The position numbers were made by a program, and so were the translations under genes. The notes below the pieces were generated by a model. It was not told where the DNA came from, made no database searches, and worked only from the letters and a program-made list of their open reading frames with translations. Below are positions 35,593 through 47,759 of a DNA stretch of 64,000 nt, one piece after another (position 1 is the first letter of the stretch; the number at the start of each line of letters is the position of its first letter). Source of the stretch: Sternotherus odoratus (taxonomy: Eukaryota; Chordata; Testudines; Kinosternidae); NCBI GenBank assembly GCA_032164245.1, contig JAVMKO010000021.1, positions 14,576,285 to 14,640,284 of the forward strand, read 5' to 3'.

Positions 35593-38272
35593 CCACCTCC
35601 TCTACCTCTTCTGTAGTAGACCCCTACCATGACATCACCCTTATTTTTACCCCTTTTATCCTTATCCAGAGACTTTCAACAAGTCTGTCTCCTATTTCCA
35701 TCTCAATCGCAGTCCAAGTGTATGGAAGGCAACACCTCCTCTCTTTTTTCTCTGCTGGTCCTTCCTGAGCAAACTGTACCGTCTATGCCAACATGTTAAT
35801 AGAAGGATACAGTGTACATGGCAACATGTTACTTCAGGTAGGGCCACTAGCTACTAGTTTCTGTATGTTGGTGTGATGTGACATGCCAAGCCACATGCCA
35901 GGCCTCTGCACAGTTAATAATGTTTGATGAAAGATGCATTGCAATGTAAAATGATATGACCAGACTCACAATGATAAATCAACCTTCTACCCTCACACTA
36001 TAGAACTCTGATGTCTCTTCAAGCTGGTACATGTAGTGCAGCTTCTCAGCCCATTTAGTTAAAATAGGTGCCAAGAATAAAACTTAAAAATTAGCTTTTT
36101 TTTTGTTTGTTTAAGGACAGTTTCCCGGGTAACAATGTCCAAGGTAACTGTGCCCCTTTATTCTGCTTTCACTGGGCCACAGGGACAGGAATCATGAAGC
36201 ACTTATCTACTGTAGACATTTACTTGCTTGGGTGACTGACAAATGTAAAAGAACTGTATCGGTTTCGGAACATTGTTCCCCAGAATACTCCAAAGCTGTC
36301 AATTCACAAATATCAGATCCAGCCAAGCACTGCATCCTCTTTATACACACCCAAATGGCTCAACATAGCTGGAGAAGTTAGAACCAGAGTAGTGGGCAGT
36401 AGACATGTTTAGTATTGAAATGGCACCTACAACCGGTTGATTTAACAGAACTGAGCATTACACTGTGTCTACAAAAATATCATGTAGATGTTCAGGCTGG
36501 ATCGAAGTAATGATGCTCTGTACTTTCAATTTTCTGTTATTTCTAGCAACACATTCATAAGCATCCCAGAAAAAGGAGGACAACTTTTATTTTGATCAAG
36601 TTTAGTCTTTCTTAAGGTGACTACATACTTAGACGAGGCACTTGGGAACTGGTTACAGGCACTTGTTGCCAGTAACTGCAATACCACCAGCTGTAACAAG
36701 CAGGGGAAAAAAAACCTCAGTGAGGCAGTGCATAAGCCATAACCTACTGAAAAGAAAAGGATACTGCAAAAGACCACAAGATACCTGTTCTGCAAAATAT
36801 GTTGTTAAAGCAATCTTTGCTTTCAGAACTTCTGACATGATGCGCATTCCTAATAACCTTCTAGGAGGTGAGACGAAAAGGCAAACTGTCCGATATAAAA
36901 AATATATATATTCTGGCACCATCAAGGTTACAAAATTTTGGATGACTTTATTTAATCTCCTGTCTGTACAGAAATACCAGATACGAGATGGTTTGGAAAC
37001 CATGACAACATTAGCTGTCTAAAGCTCACACAAGCTCAATCAAGCCATAATCAAGGATTTTCTTATGTGATTGTCCATTATCTCCCTCTCAGCCAGAGAA
37101 GTGCATTATAGGGGTAAAGTGATCAGAGCAGCATCACCAGCATTAATTACATGCTAGACTACATCTGTTTTCCTTAAGCGGCTGTCAAAAAGAATTTTGA
37201 ATAGCTTTAGGATATTCTGCAACATCCTGTGCTGATCCAGTGGCAGGCTCTAAACCAAAACTGAAAAGTGTTCACACAAATGAGTTTCATTCTATTACTG
37301 AAAATGCATCCATTAATATATGAAGTTCTTTATATTTGGCACAAAAAAGATGCCTTCAGTTCTAAGATAAATACATTACATGGAGAGAGATAAGTACATT
37401 TGATGACCAGACGACATCTGAAGATAGAGCAGAAAATGACATGCACATTCTGTGAAGAACAAGGCTTTGGACTATACAATTCCCATGCAGATTCATTGAG
37501 CTAAAGGCCTTTACCAGATATGCAGCAGATAGCTGAGTGAAAGAAAACCTGGCTTCTCAAATTTTTTGTTTTACAAGATGGTCTGGGAAGAAGAGTCCTC
37601 TCTACAAAAATCTGCATCCAACTATTTTTTTCTTAACTGATGTTTTATTTATTGGCAATAAAATATTATAATCGTATCAAAAGTCAGACACGAAGATATG
37701 AACCAAAATGTACACAAAATAAGGCAACACCTCCCTGTACGGACTCTCCATGAGCAATTTTTTTTAAAGTTCATACTTAATTGTATTTACAACAGTATGA
37801 AAAGGAAGAATCTCTCTTACGAAGAATGATCAGGAGACATTTGGTATACTTTGTGTATCCCATAAAATGGCTGTAAAGGTTCAGCACAAGCAAAATTCTA
37901 AGGAATGTTTTAGTGGAGCTCACCAATAGCCAACCAAGTGTTACTGTCTAGGAAAAGGATTAAAAATTACTGCTGGTTTAACATTTCCTAATGAAACTAA
38001 AGCAAACTTCTCACACAATAACCAAGAAAGCTGCATAGATGCAAGTCTAATTCTACCCCAAGCATCTTAACTGTTTTATTCAGCCCTGCTCATTAAGGAA
38101 AGCTGGATGTTGTGCCTAGTGTGGGTTCTGTAAGCAGGGAGGTTCTGTAAGGAGAACTGCCTGATGCCAAGCTTTGGGCGAAAAAACTCACCAAGCTTTC
38201 CAACCAACTTAAAATGCACAAGTGTCACAAAGAAAAGTGTCCCAGTTTTTTTTATTTTGAATAAAATAAACA
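35593..38272. other. Unique sequence, no gene seen
   Basis: Short overlapping frames of about 90-126 codons on both strands at 36,526-37,022 are unrecognised. No RNA gene or named repeat. Confidence 0.4.
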
Positions 38273-38372
38273 CTGCCCTACCTCACAAGGGTGCATGATG
38301 ATTAATTAGTGAACGTCTGCATAGTGCTTTGAAAATATAAAGTGTTACATAAATGCCAAGAGTTGTATTTCA
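38273..38372 (+). repeat. MIR-type SINE 3' fragment
   Basis: CTACCTCACAAGGGTGC, GATTAATTAGTGAACG and AGTGCTTTGAAAATATAAAG correspond to the 3' part of MIR. Confidence 0.65.
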
Positions 38373-38702
38373 CTCTGATCTGTTTTTGAAAAGGCCCCAA
38401 AATACTCTCTCTCCGTCTATTTCAAACTCTCTCTGAGGCAATTCATAGCATGTCTTCTCAATTTCTTAAAGGCCTTGTCAGGGCTTCAAAACGGACAAGA
38501 AACTCCCCAAGTTAGACCACCCATTCCTAAACCTGATTAGAAAGAGGCAATTTCAGACATCTCTGAAAATGCAGTGTCACACTGCAGAGCTAGAGCTAGA
38601 ATTTCTATGAGCAGTCAAGAAGCATCAGGGCATTTGCTTCAGAATTTATCCTGGGCATAAACTCTGTATAACACGTATAACTTGGGAGTAAAATAGAATA
38701 TG
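38373..38702. other. Unique sequence, no gene seen
   Basis: No recognisable content. Confidence 0.5.
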
Positions 38703-38812
38703 AGATAAGCTTCTCTCTCTCTCACTCTCTCACTCTCTCAGAGTTGGTCCAATAAAAGACTTCACTTCACCCGCGTTGTCTCTAAAATATCCTGGGACCA
38801 ACATAGCCACAA
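38703..38812 (+). mobile_element. Penelope-like tail unit, type I
   Basis: An AAGCTT followed by a CTCTC run, then TTGGTCCAATAAAAG, TCTAAAATATCCTGGG and ACCAACATAGCCACAAC give the same order as the type I unit at 5,640-5,584 (minus). The hammerhead-like half is lost. It abuts a CR1 3' end. Confidence 0.5.
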
Positions 38813-39020
38813 CAAACTTTTTCACTAGGATGGTGGTGAAGCATTGGAACGGGTTACCTAGGGAGGTGGCAGAATCACCTTCCTTAGAGGTTTTTAAGGT
38901 CAGACTTGACAAAGCCCTGGCTGGGTTGATTTAGTTGGGGATTGGTCCCACTTTGAGCAGGGGGTTGGACTAGATGACCTCCAGAGGTCCCTTCCAACCC
39001 TAATATTCTATGATTCTATG
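38813..39020 (+). repeat. CR1 LINE 3'-end fragment
   Basis: TTCACTAGGATGGTGGTGAAGC, TTAGAGGTTTTTAAGGTCAG, GATGACCTCCAGAGGTCCC and a terminal ATTCTATGATTCTATG show the complete CR1 3' end on the plus strand, with its characteristic octamer repeats. Confidence 0.9.
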
Positions 39021-39197
39021 AATTCATACATGGTCTCAGTCAAGACATTTGTCACCGTGAGCTGCTTCTTACTAGTTGGTTGATTAACTAAATCACTTAT
39101 ATTCCATCATTTGTCTGCCAAAGTACTCTCATTCACATTGCTAAATGATCATTGCTAACCACGGCCATTTCCACATTATGTTTAACAAGTGCAAATA

Positions 39198-39300
39198 CAG
39201 TACAACCTCACTTATCTGAATGTCATGGGGGACTGAATAAGTTTGTCCAACAGACTTGTGGAGCACTCAGATTGCACTATAGCGAATATTTTTTTCAACT
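39198..39300 (+). mobile_element. Degenerate Tigger-like left end
   Basis: TA followed by CAGTACAACCTCACTTATCTG resembles the pogo/Tigger inverted terminal repeat. I could not find the matching right end, so this is a fragment or a chance match. Confidence 0.35.
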
Positions 39301-39473
39301 GGTTGATTCTGTGCTGGAAGCTTGTAGCTTCCATGATTTCACTGAGGGGAAGTAAAAATCTCTTTAGTTATGGAAAATGTTCATACTTTCACAATAATTA
39401 ATGCACTGATGTGTTTCAGGACACTTACATAACAATTATCCACACACAGGTGAGACTACAGTACCTGCTAACC

Positions 39474-39693
39474 CAGGGGTTCTCAAACTGGGGATCAGGA
39501 TTCCTCAGGGGGTCATGAGGTTATTACATGGGGGGTCACAAGCTATCAGCCTCCACCGCAAACCCCATTTTGCCTCCAGCTTTTATAATAGTGTTAAATA
39601 TATTTAAAAGTGTTTATAATTTATAAGGGGGGGTCGCACTCCCAGGCTTGCCATGTGAAAGCGGTCACCAGTACAAAAGTTTGAGAATCACTG
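39474..39693. mobile_element. hAT MITE with perfect 8-bp target duplication
   Basis: The left end CAGGGGTTCTCAAACT and the inverted right end (complement CAGTGATTCTCAAACT) form 16-bp terminal repeats. The 8-bp TGCTAACC is present at 39,466-39,473 and again at 39,694-39,701, as for hAT insertion. It is 220 bp long with no coding capacity. Confidence 0.9.
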
Positions 39694-39867
39694 TGCTAAC
39701 CCAAAATCAGAGTTATTTTTATGCAGCAAAGGGCATGTAATCTTGTTGGGCTCTCTTACAGAACTGTGCATCAAATCACATATCATATTACGTTAAACAA
39801 GTTGGCTCAATTCTTCCCTTAGATGTGCTGGAATCAGCTGCCAGGGGCCAAGGGCTGTTTGCTAGTA

Positions 39868-40403
39868 CAGTAAAACCTCGATTTAACGGACCTCGATTTA
39901 ATGGACTTCGGATGCAACGGACACAATTTCTGATCCATATCAGACCACAACCCCTCCCTGCTGCGGTCCCGGTCCCCTTCCCTGGCGGCCGTCTGCTGGC
40001 TCCCGGCTGCCACCCCGGTCCCGGCAGAAGGTGGGCTGGCTCCTGGCTCCCGGCTGCCGTCCGGGTCCCAGCCGCTGGCGGGCTGGCTCCTGGGTCCCGG
40101 GTCCCGGGTCCCGCCCGGGTCCCACCAGCGGGCGGGTGGGCTGCTGGCTCCCGCCCGGGTCCCAGCCACTGGCGGGCTGGCTCCCGTCTCCCGCCCGAGT
40201 CCCACCAGCGGGCGGGCTCGCTGCCGGCTCCCGGCTGCCGCCCGGGTTACAGCAGCGGGTGGGCTGCGGAGCTGCCGCCCCGCCCCTGTGGCGGGCGGGC
40301 TGCTGCTCCAACAGCTCGGGGTTTTTTTTAATTAAATAACGGACTTTTTTATTTAACGGACACCCCCTCGCCCGAATTAGTCCGTTAAATCGAGGTTTTA
40401 CTG
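39868..40403. mobile_element. Young pogo/Tigger-like element with GC-rich minisatellite
   Basis: The 23-bp terminal inverted repeats are identical: positions 39,868-39,890 (starting CAGTAAAACCTCGATTTAA) equal the complement of 40,381-40,403. TA flanks both ends (39,866-39,867 and 40,404-40,405). Perfect ends suggest a recent copy. The interior is GC-rich and repetitive. No transposase frame is present; the open frames on both strands come from the repeat. Confidence 0.9.
40030..40310. repeat. Degenerate GC-rich minisatellite
   Basis: About seven units of roughly 38-54 bp each begin with a GCGGGCTGGCTCC-like word, at about 40,032, 40,078, 40,132, 40,172, 40,210, 40,254 and 40,292. Units share GGCTGCC, CCGGGTCCCA and CAGCGGGCGGG words. 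Confidence 0.8.
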
Positions 40404-40405
40404 TA

Positions 40406-43154
40406 CCTCAGACTTACAATGTTATAAATCTCAGGTGCTTTAGCGTCATTCACAAAACTACAAATTTCAAAGCAGAATACAACACAAAAACTTCTAGGAG
40501 CGCCAAATGGCTCACAGATTTGTCAAGATTTTATTGAGCCCATCCACATGAAACTTGTCTAAATAACTGAACCAAAAGAAGTAATGAAGCAATAATTGTT
40601 CCCTCCCTCCCCTTCCTTGGAAAAATATAGAATGACTAAGTAAACTAAGAGGCCACAAGCGGAATCATTTATTGACCCATATGCTGTAGATGGGGACTTC
40701 TAAATGTGATCTCCAGTATAATAACTATTACTTAGTGAATACTTCACAATGAATAATGTATTTGACAAATTGTGCCTTTTCTTATGAATGCATTGTCCAC
40801 AAAATCTTCAAAAGTATTGATTATTCATTTTTTGTGAATTTCTTCACTGAGTACTAACTTAGTCTGCAGACTATTTTAATTTAAAATCATAACAACAACG
40901 AGGTACAACTGATATTTTGTTAGGGGTTAAAAAACAGAAATGCCAAAGCTTCAGTGGTTTGCTTAACATTAGTAAAACAGTGCCACATAAAATCATGAAA
41001 GGGCCTCCAGCCTGGTCTTCAGAGGCCAGACCCACTGTCCCCTGAAGTCAGTTACAGTGTTTCCATTCTCGTGAACAGGCACTGGTTCAGGCCCTAGATT
41101 TTCACATAGTTCTGATATGTATCTATCCCCATTTCCAACAGAGGCTGCCACAGGTCAGACCATGTGTCAGAGCCCCTTTGAATTAGCTGGAAGTGACCGA
41201 CAAAGGAAGAAGACCTTTAGTGCTGTGCTTGTACAGTTACGAAGGCAGATCGATATTCAGATTCTGATCCCACCAGAGTCTCCTTCATTCAGAAACAGAA
41301 GATGGACAAATCTCCCCAGTTCAGAAAGCCCAGACTATTTGCTAAAGTTACTGTCAGAGGAGACTATTCAATTTGTTTGCAGACTGGCATTTGCAGCTGA
41401 TCTAAAAATCAAAGTAGAAAAAAACAAAACAAAGAATGTACTGGAAATTATTTTTTTTTAAATATCTGTCCTGAGGGTTTCTGCATTAAGTCAAAGAAAT
41501 CCTGAACACCTTTGCCATTCACATACTGCTGCCAGAGTGAGCCATTCACAGCTTGATGCCATGCTACATATAGTAAATAAACATGCTGCCTTCCTCAGAA
41601 TTAACTGGCTGAAGCATTTTTCTGAGGACACAGTTACTAAAAACACTATGTTAATCACTCCCAGGAAGGAGACGGTGAATAGGGGAGGGTCTTCAGGCTT
41701 CCAGCTGCTCAACCATTTCTCCAATGCAGGGAATTGTGGGTTCAACACCTTTCCACTGCAAATTTCTTCACCAAACAAGAATTTCATCTCATGCTGAAGT
41801 TACTACAGATTCAATTTTCCAAAGTGAAAGCCTGGGCATGCAGCAAGCTGGGGGAAACAAAATACAGGGAGCAAAAATCTATGAGGATCCCTCCTGCATG
41901 GGTCAGTGCAGTCTCCAAGGCTTTGTCCAATATGGGGTAAATGTCTAATGCCATGGAAAGTTTCCACCATTTCCTCTCCTCATACCTCATTCAAATCTTC
42001 TTTTCCCTTTAATCAGAAGCCCTCGGGTTCATGCAGTTTTACTGATCGGTAGCAAATCTGCCAACATGCTTCCTGTTCAGCATTAGCAATTTTAAACATG
42101 TCCATTCCAGAAGTGATTACATCTGATTGAGATCTTGGTGCATGGATGACATGTAAGGTAAAGTCTGGTGTCAGGTAGTTGAGGGCAGTCCCAGAGACAT
42201 TTCTGCCAACTGTATTTGTTCTGCTGCCTTCCCAGCACCCTCTTGTGAGTGAGAGCAGTTAAAACAGGGGGGTAGCTGGCAGTAATTGCTGTTGACATTG
42301 TTTGGAGCCTTGCCTCACTGCCGGGGACAAATCTTTCATTCATGAAGAAGAGCTTGTTAGGCCAGCTCTGGACTCCAAACCCACTTAATTAAATTCTAAA
42401 AAGTTGCTTAGCTCTGGTGGGAAATTTGCACACAAAGGCCCGGTGTCTGGCTCTTTCCTCCACCATTGTGCGTCTCAAACAGTTTTACAACAAAACAGCG
42501 TCCCCGTCCCCCCCCGCCCCACACACACACACTTTCCTCTTAGCTGCTGCAAAGGCAGTGGCGACCCTCATTAAAAGACCAGTTTGTTATGAAATGTTTT
42601 CCCAATGATTCACTAACAGGGCTTTTTCTCCTTAGCAATCAAGGGCATGTAAGTGCTGGGTAAGGGCTCTCCAAGGGCTGATTGCTGAAAGAATTTCAAA
42701 AGTAAAGTGTAAACAGGTACATGGAAAAAAGGCTCTTTTGAGCGATTATATAAACATTCCAAATGCTATTTGAAAACTTCCACAGTGAAACTGTCAAGTC
42801 TGGCTGTTTTGTTGAATTACATTCACACAACCTCTTCTGCTTCTTCCTGCCAAACCCAGGCTCAGGTCGGACACTCTGGAAAGACACAGGCATTTGGGGA
42901 AACACACTTTTAGAGGGTATATTGCAGTAATCTGTTATAAAGGGAACTTTTTATATTTAGCAGCTGCAGGTGTAACCATGGTATCCATGTTATATTCCAG
43001 ATGGCACACGCTATTTTGGGGAGTGGGTGTGAGGAAGGGGGTACAGATCATATGTGGTGGTGTGTGTCTGGCTGGCTTTTGGCCTGTGGCATAATTTTTC
43101 ATTCTCTGAAATGGCTTTTAGTTTTACTGATTTGTTTCTATTTCATACCTGTTT
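40406..43154. other. Unique sequence, no gene seen
   Basis: A frame of 114 codons at 41,117-41,461 and overlapping frames at 41,491-41,948 show no recognisable domain. A short (CA)n lies at about 42,518. Confidence 0.4.
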
Positions 43155-43230
43155 CTATTGTAAGCTCCATGGGGCAGTGGCCAGGGCTCTGTATGCTGTG
43201 CAGAGCAAACAATCCATAACCAATAATTAA
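43155..43230 (+). repeat. L2/MIR-type amniote tail
   Basis: ATTGTAAGCTCCATGGGGCAG followed by GTATGCTGTGCAGAGC matches the L2-derived 3' end on the plus strand. Confidence 0.55.
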
Positions 43231-44523
43231 TATTACATTTCAAACAACAGAATGTGGAACATATTGTTAATACTTAATCACTTCCAATGTTCATTGTTCC
43301 TTCAACAACAAAACTGGTACATCATTGCCGAATAATTATATGGCAAATGATGTTCGAAGTAGAATTTCCTAATCCCCCAGGTCAGAGAATCCCCATTGCT
43401 ACTGAGTAACTTATCCAGTGTGATTTTTTCCTTCTTCACTGAATACTGATTTAAAGCAAACAGTCCTTTATGTAAAACACAATAAATTAACAATATATTT
43501 ATATCTTGTGTGAGGCAAAGTTTGTGATGTGATATAAGCTGTGTGAATCCTACAAAGCAGGAAAATAAAAAGATAATCTGAATAATTACCATGAAACATC
43601 TTGTAGTCAAACAAAAATACATCAAATGGTCTTATAATTTAAACTAAGCTACACGTCAGGCCTGCTAATTATATTGTTTTTATCCTTTAGACTACAGATT
43701 TTCGGTCCTTTCTACAGGGAAAAGTGAGCAATCTTCAATTCTTTCTAATGCTCACTCAGTTCTCAGCACAGAATGACTTCATGTCAGAGCAGTGAGAGGT
43801 AGTGGGCGTGGGTGGGTGGGTATGTGTGTGAAGAAATAGGCTGAGTACTAAAATATTTCAAAAATCATCCATTTTCCTGACTTTTTCATAACTTAGGCCC
43901 TTCTCCTGCAGCAAGCTCTGCCCACGTGAACCCATCTGCCTGCATGGTGACCTGTTGACCTCCATGTGGCACAGAACAGGTGCAGGGGCCTGTCTGCAGA
44001 CGCAGATCTCGACCTTCTTACAAGACAATTCTAAGCAATTATTTCCCAAATGATATATTCAAGGAGAACATTAATTATCAAGTCCTCTTTCCCCACCACT
44101 CTTTCCTCTCCTTGGTAAGACCTGTCAGCATGAACAAGGAAATAGGTACAATATTGGAAAAGTGGCAAGGAAGTTTACTCATTGTTTGAATTTATATAAA
44201 TGATACCTATTGATCAAACCATCTGAGATTCCCACACCGGCAGATACTTCTCTCACGACATTGAGGTTATATTACAAAAGAACTTTAAAAAAGGAAGACA
44301 GACACTTCTGTTGGTTTGTGCCTGGATTTATGCAAATATATTTAAATGTATACAAATCTGCAATCTACTTTTTTGTAAAAGGTTGTGGCAAGTATGAAAA
44401 GCATAGAGCAGTATTAACTGTTTACATTTCAATTTACAGTTCTATTTTAAAATCATTGACATTGGATTGAATATTTTATCTGTGAAAACTGACACAGAAA
44501 TTGTTATGGTTTTTATTTACAAT
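43231..44523. other. Unique sequence, no gene seen
   Basis: Mostly AT-rich. A GT-rich patch occurs at 43,803-43,830. Confidence 0.5.
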
Positions 44524-44600
44524 GGGCCTGATTCTCTATTCCGTTGTACCAGTGTGATGCTGGTGAGGTCCACAGAGTTTCACCAGCAAAAAACCCAAAC
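44524..44600. mobile_element. MITE fragment (GGGCCTGATTCT type)
   Basis: GGGCCTGATTCTCTATTCC and TACCAGTGTGATGC match one arm of the palindromic MITE seen at 14,990. The other arm is missing. Confidence 0.4.
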
Positions 44601-45290
44601 ACAACTCAGTGAAGAAATACAATCAATGATTATCTGTTTCGCCATTAACCATGATGAAAATCTTTATAGTTATTAAAAATATCTGCTAACTACTGCTAGA
44701 ACTAAAAAAGGGGGAGGGAGTGTTGATGTGTTACCGAAAAGCTATATTGCTTTCGTACAAATTTAGAAGAATGATGAGACTCAGAGACAACAAATTCCCC
44801 TTGGAGCATGAAGGTCTATCATGGTCTTTGGCACTTGTCTCTGACTGGGCCACACCAAAAGTTAAATGGGGGTATGTAATCAGGAGTGACCAGAAATATT
44901 GATTTCAAATACACTATAAAATAATCATGGCCACATATTTGTACATGCAAATCCCCACACTTGCAGATTCACAAATTGGGACTGTGAGCTAAATTCAGTT
45001 TGAGGTATGCAATTGATATCTGTGCGCGCAATTATCTATTTGGGATTTTCCAACTGCATTTATCATTTCCCCCCAAAAAATGTGGTTAAAGGGTAAGGGT
45101 TAAAGGGTTAAATTTTCCTTCCTAACTTCTATCTAAAAATCAAAATACCAAATGGGAGAGTGAGAGGGTATGCAGGAAAAGAAGTAGAAAAGGATGTTCC
45201 AGAAGAGTCAGAAGTAAGGGAAAACAGTTCCTGAGAAAGAAAGCAGCTGAAACGAAGATGTTTTATAGGCACCTTCAGCCAGATATTTGT
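44601..45290. other. Unique AT-rich sequence, no gene seen
   Basis: No recognisable content apart from a short GGGTTAA-like patch near 45,085-45,110. Confidence 0.5.
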
Positions 45291-45341
45291 ATGCCCAATT
45301 TGTTAGTCTCTAAGGTGCCACAACTATTTCTCGTTCTTTCT
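45291..45341 (+). mobile_element. Penelope-like type II tail fragment
   Basis: TTTGTTAGTCTCTAAGGTGCCACAA corresponds to the TTAGTCTTTAAGGTGCCACAGG part of the palindromic units at 54,680 and 63,593. It is an older variant, closer to the form I recall from other amniotes. Confidence 0.5.
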
Positions 45342-46562
45342 GTGCAACTGAGTAATCTCACCTGGACAGTTCAGGTGAGTTTAGTGGCGAAAAAAAGAAG
45401 CCTTTTCTAAGCCTTAGTTTCAGATGAGTGTGAAGATACTTGTGACGAGGGAAAAGAATAACCTTTACGAACAACCCCTCTGTCTCTTGCTTTCTAGTTG
45501 TTGACGAACATCAGTGGAGCATCTGGAACATGTTATTTAATTTTCAACTTCCTTGAAAGCTAACTTGAGGCAAAACCAGGACTTGTACCAAATCCTGAAC
45601 TAACTAGTGAGTGGGAAAAAAAATCTGAATTGAGAAACCATGGGTTGTTTTTTGATACAAATATTTGTCAATATTCCTGCTGAAAGGTTCATAAATCTCT
45701 CCCCATTACAAATATCAGTGTCCCTGGTGTAATCCTGGGTTTGACAAACACTGACATAGATCAGCGTTGAAAGAGATGAGACACAAAATATGTGGCAATT
45801 CCCACTTATCTCCTTGGAAAGCACATTGCTGCTCAGACAATAGCCTCCCCACTGAATAAAACAAACGGGTAGTTTCACAAAACAGATATGTGGCTGCTTC
45901 ACATATTATGTAAAACTCAAAGCCAAGAGCCTTCCACGTCAACATGCCTACACATATTACTTCCAAGCAGGCACTGTTTGCAATTTACAGTATGAAAATA
46001 CAGGGAAGAGCTAGAAATTAAAAATGTATGTGCCATGATGTGTAATGGCCCTTCTGCAAGGAGTATCCCTGTCCAGTAGATTCTGGTCTGAACTCGAATC
46101 CTTGGCTGTTTAAGGAAATAACATTACCTTCCATTTTATACGATTTGAGCAGTTTCATTCACACAACAGGCACCTCTTCCTTCCAGTCTGAAAAGCTATT
46201 GTTTACTTAAGGGGAAAACTGAAAAATCCTCACTTTCAAACATGTAAACCAAAGGCCCTATCAAAAATGGAGACATCTGAATATGAATTTTGATCTCATT
46301 GCCTGTACTCTAGTTCCCTAAATACATTTTTAAATGAAGTCTCACCACTTGTAATACTGATAGTATCTAAGCTTTGTTAGAATCAAGTATCCATAACTAC
46401 AAACACAATCCTCAAACACTACATATAATCCTCATTGGTTAGGACTGCATAGAAACAGCCTTTGTACATGAAATTATGAAAATCAAGCATGGCCACAGCA
46501 ACACAGTCATCTTATTGCTACCTAGTCTTTTACAATACTAAGAACTGGGGACATCCAAATCC
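45342..46562. other. Unique sequence, no gene seen
   Basis: No recognisable coding motif or repeat. Confidence 0.5.
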
Positions 46563-46620
46563 CATTAAAGTCCACGGGAGTCTTTCCAGTGACTTCAATG
46601 GATTTTGGATGAGGTCCTAC
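46563..46620. mobile_element. MITE arm fragment
   Basis: ATTAAAGTCCACGGGAG, CCAGTGACTTCAATGG and GATGAGGTCC resemble the inner and right arm of the same short palindromic MITE type. Confidence 0.35.
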
Positions 46621-47461
46621 CTAAAACAATATACACACACACGCTTGCATGCACACACACTCACTAAGTATCTGTGGTATTCTGATCACTGGAAGAAGCA
46701 TTAGTGATTTTATTTACTGGCTGTAAGCAGAAGGCTGTAATGCAAAGACAGCAACTCTTGAACAAAAGCTTCCTGCCCAGGGATTAACAATATTTAAGAG
46801 TAAAGATTTCTAACTATTGTTTATATAATGCAAGCAAAGCATCTTTTAATTAGACACATGGCTAAATGAGTATTTTAACCAGTAGTTTTTTTGAACATTA
46901 TGAATGCAATATGTTTACTTTCAATTTTGATAATTACAAAGTTCATTTTTTTTTTTTTTTAGCAAACACACATTGAGATATCATCCAAAGCTAAGAAAGG
47001 AACTTTGTGCTCCACACATTTATCCTCTGCCCAGCGGATTCTGAACAAAAGGAGCTGACACACATTTATACTAATCATACTTATTTAGGTTTGTGGACTA
47101 GAATAACAATTTACATAAAAATTGGAAGGTAAAATGACAGAACGCTGAGAAAGCAGGACAATTGGTTTTCAGAAAGCTTTCATGAAAACTTGACCTTATG
47201 GCCTTGACAACAGTCTTTCCACCAAGCGGAAAGGTTAAGTGGTCTTCCTTACTCAAGTGGCTCCCTTCTGAATGATGGTGTATATTGTTTGATGAAGGAA
47301 ATAAATATGGCTTTTAAAAGTGGTCCATGGCAAACATGCATTCACTTGAGGCTGAAGAGAGTCTTCATAGGTTCTAATGGCGAGGTGATGTATAGGATGC
47401 AGTCTCAGGCAGAAACATTTAACCCTTGCATGCAACACTCTGTCTAGCGCCAGCTGAGAAT
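46621..47461. other. Unique AT-rich sequence, no gene seen
   Basis: Contains a short (CA)n at about 46,630-46,660 and a T run at about 46,947-46,961. No gene. Confidence 0.5.
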
Positions 47462-47527
47462 CCCTGTGTGTGCACTGTTAAGCCACTTGCTCTCCCTGGC
47501 GAGTGGCTTAACAGCACTCACACTGAG
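47462..47527 (+). ncRNA. Pre-miRNA-like hairpin (candidate)
   Basis: The arms 47,462-47,490 and 47,499-47,527 pair around an 8-nt loop (TCTCCCTG). Starting from the loop, 16 consecutive pairs form (one G-U), followed by short mismatches and about eight further pairs; I count 24 of 29 positions paired. Length, loop size and mismatch pattern are like a miRNA precursor. A decayed palindromic repeat is the alternative. I do not recognise the arm sequence as a known miRNA. Confidence 0.35.
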
Positions 47528-47759
47528 TCCTTTCCATTGGAAGCCTTCCTTTACAGTCCAGATTTACTGGATCCTAGAGGCAGCACTCAGGTCTCTTCTG
47601 TGATGTTCAGGAGCACCCACCACTCTGTTCAGCTAGCAGCAAAGTAACCTACAATCCAGATCAGAATAGTGCCACATAATAAGACTTCATTGGGGTCTGA
47701 GTGTTAGAAGCCTCTGTCTGGGAATTTGGGTCTTACATACCACAGTTAAAGTCATAAAA

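Noticed and set aside
39825..40331. Plus-strand frame of 168 codons and overlapping frames on both strands
   Set aside because: All arise from the GC-rich minisatellite in the Tigger-like element; three frames stay open because the repeat lacks stops.
41117..41461. Plus-strand frame of 114 codons
   Set aside because: No recognisable domain, splice sites or conservation evidence.
45085..45110. Interstitial telomere-like repeat
   Set aside because: Only a few imperfect GGGTTAA-like units; too short and irregular.
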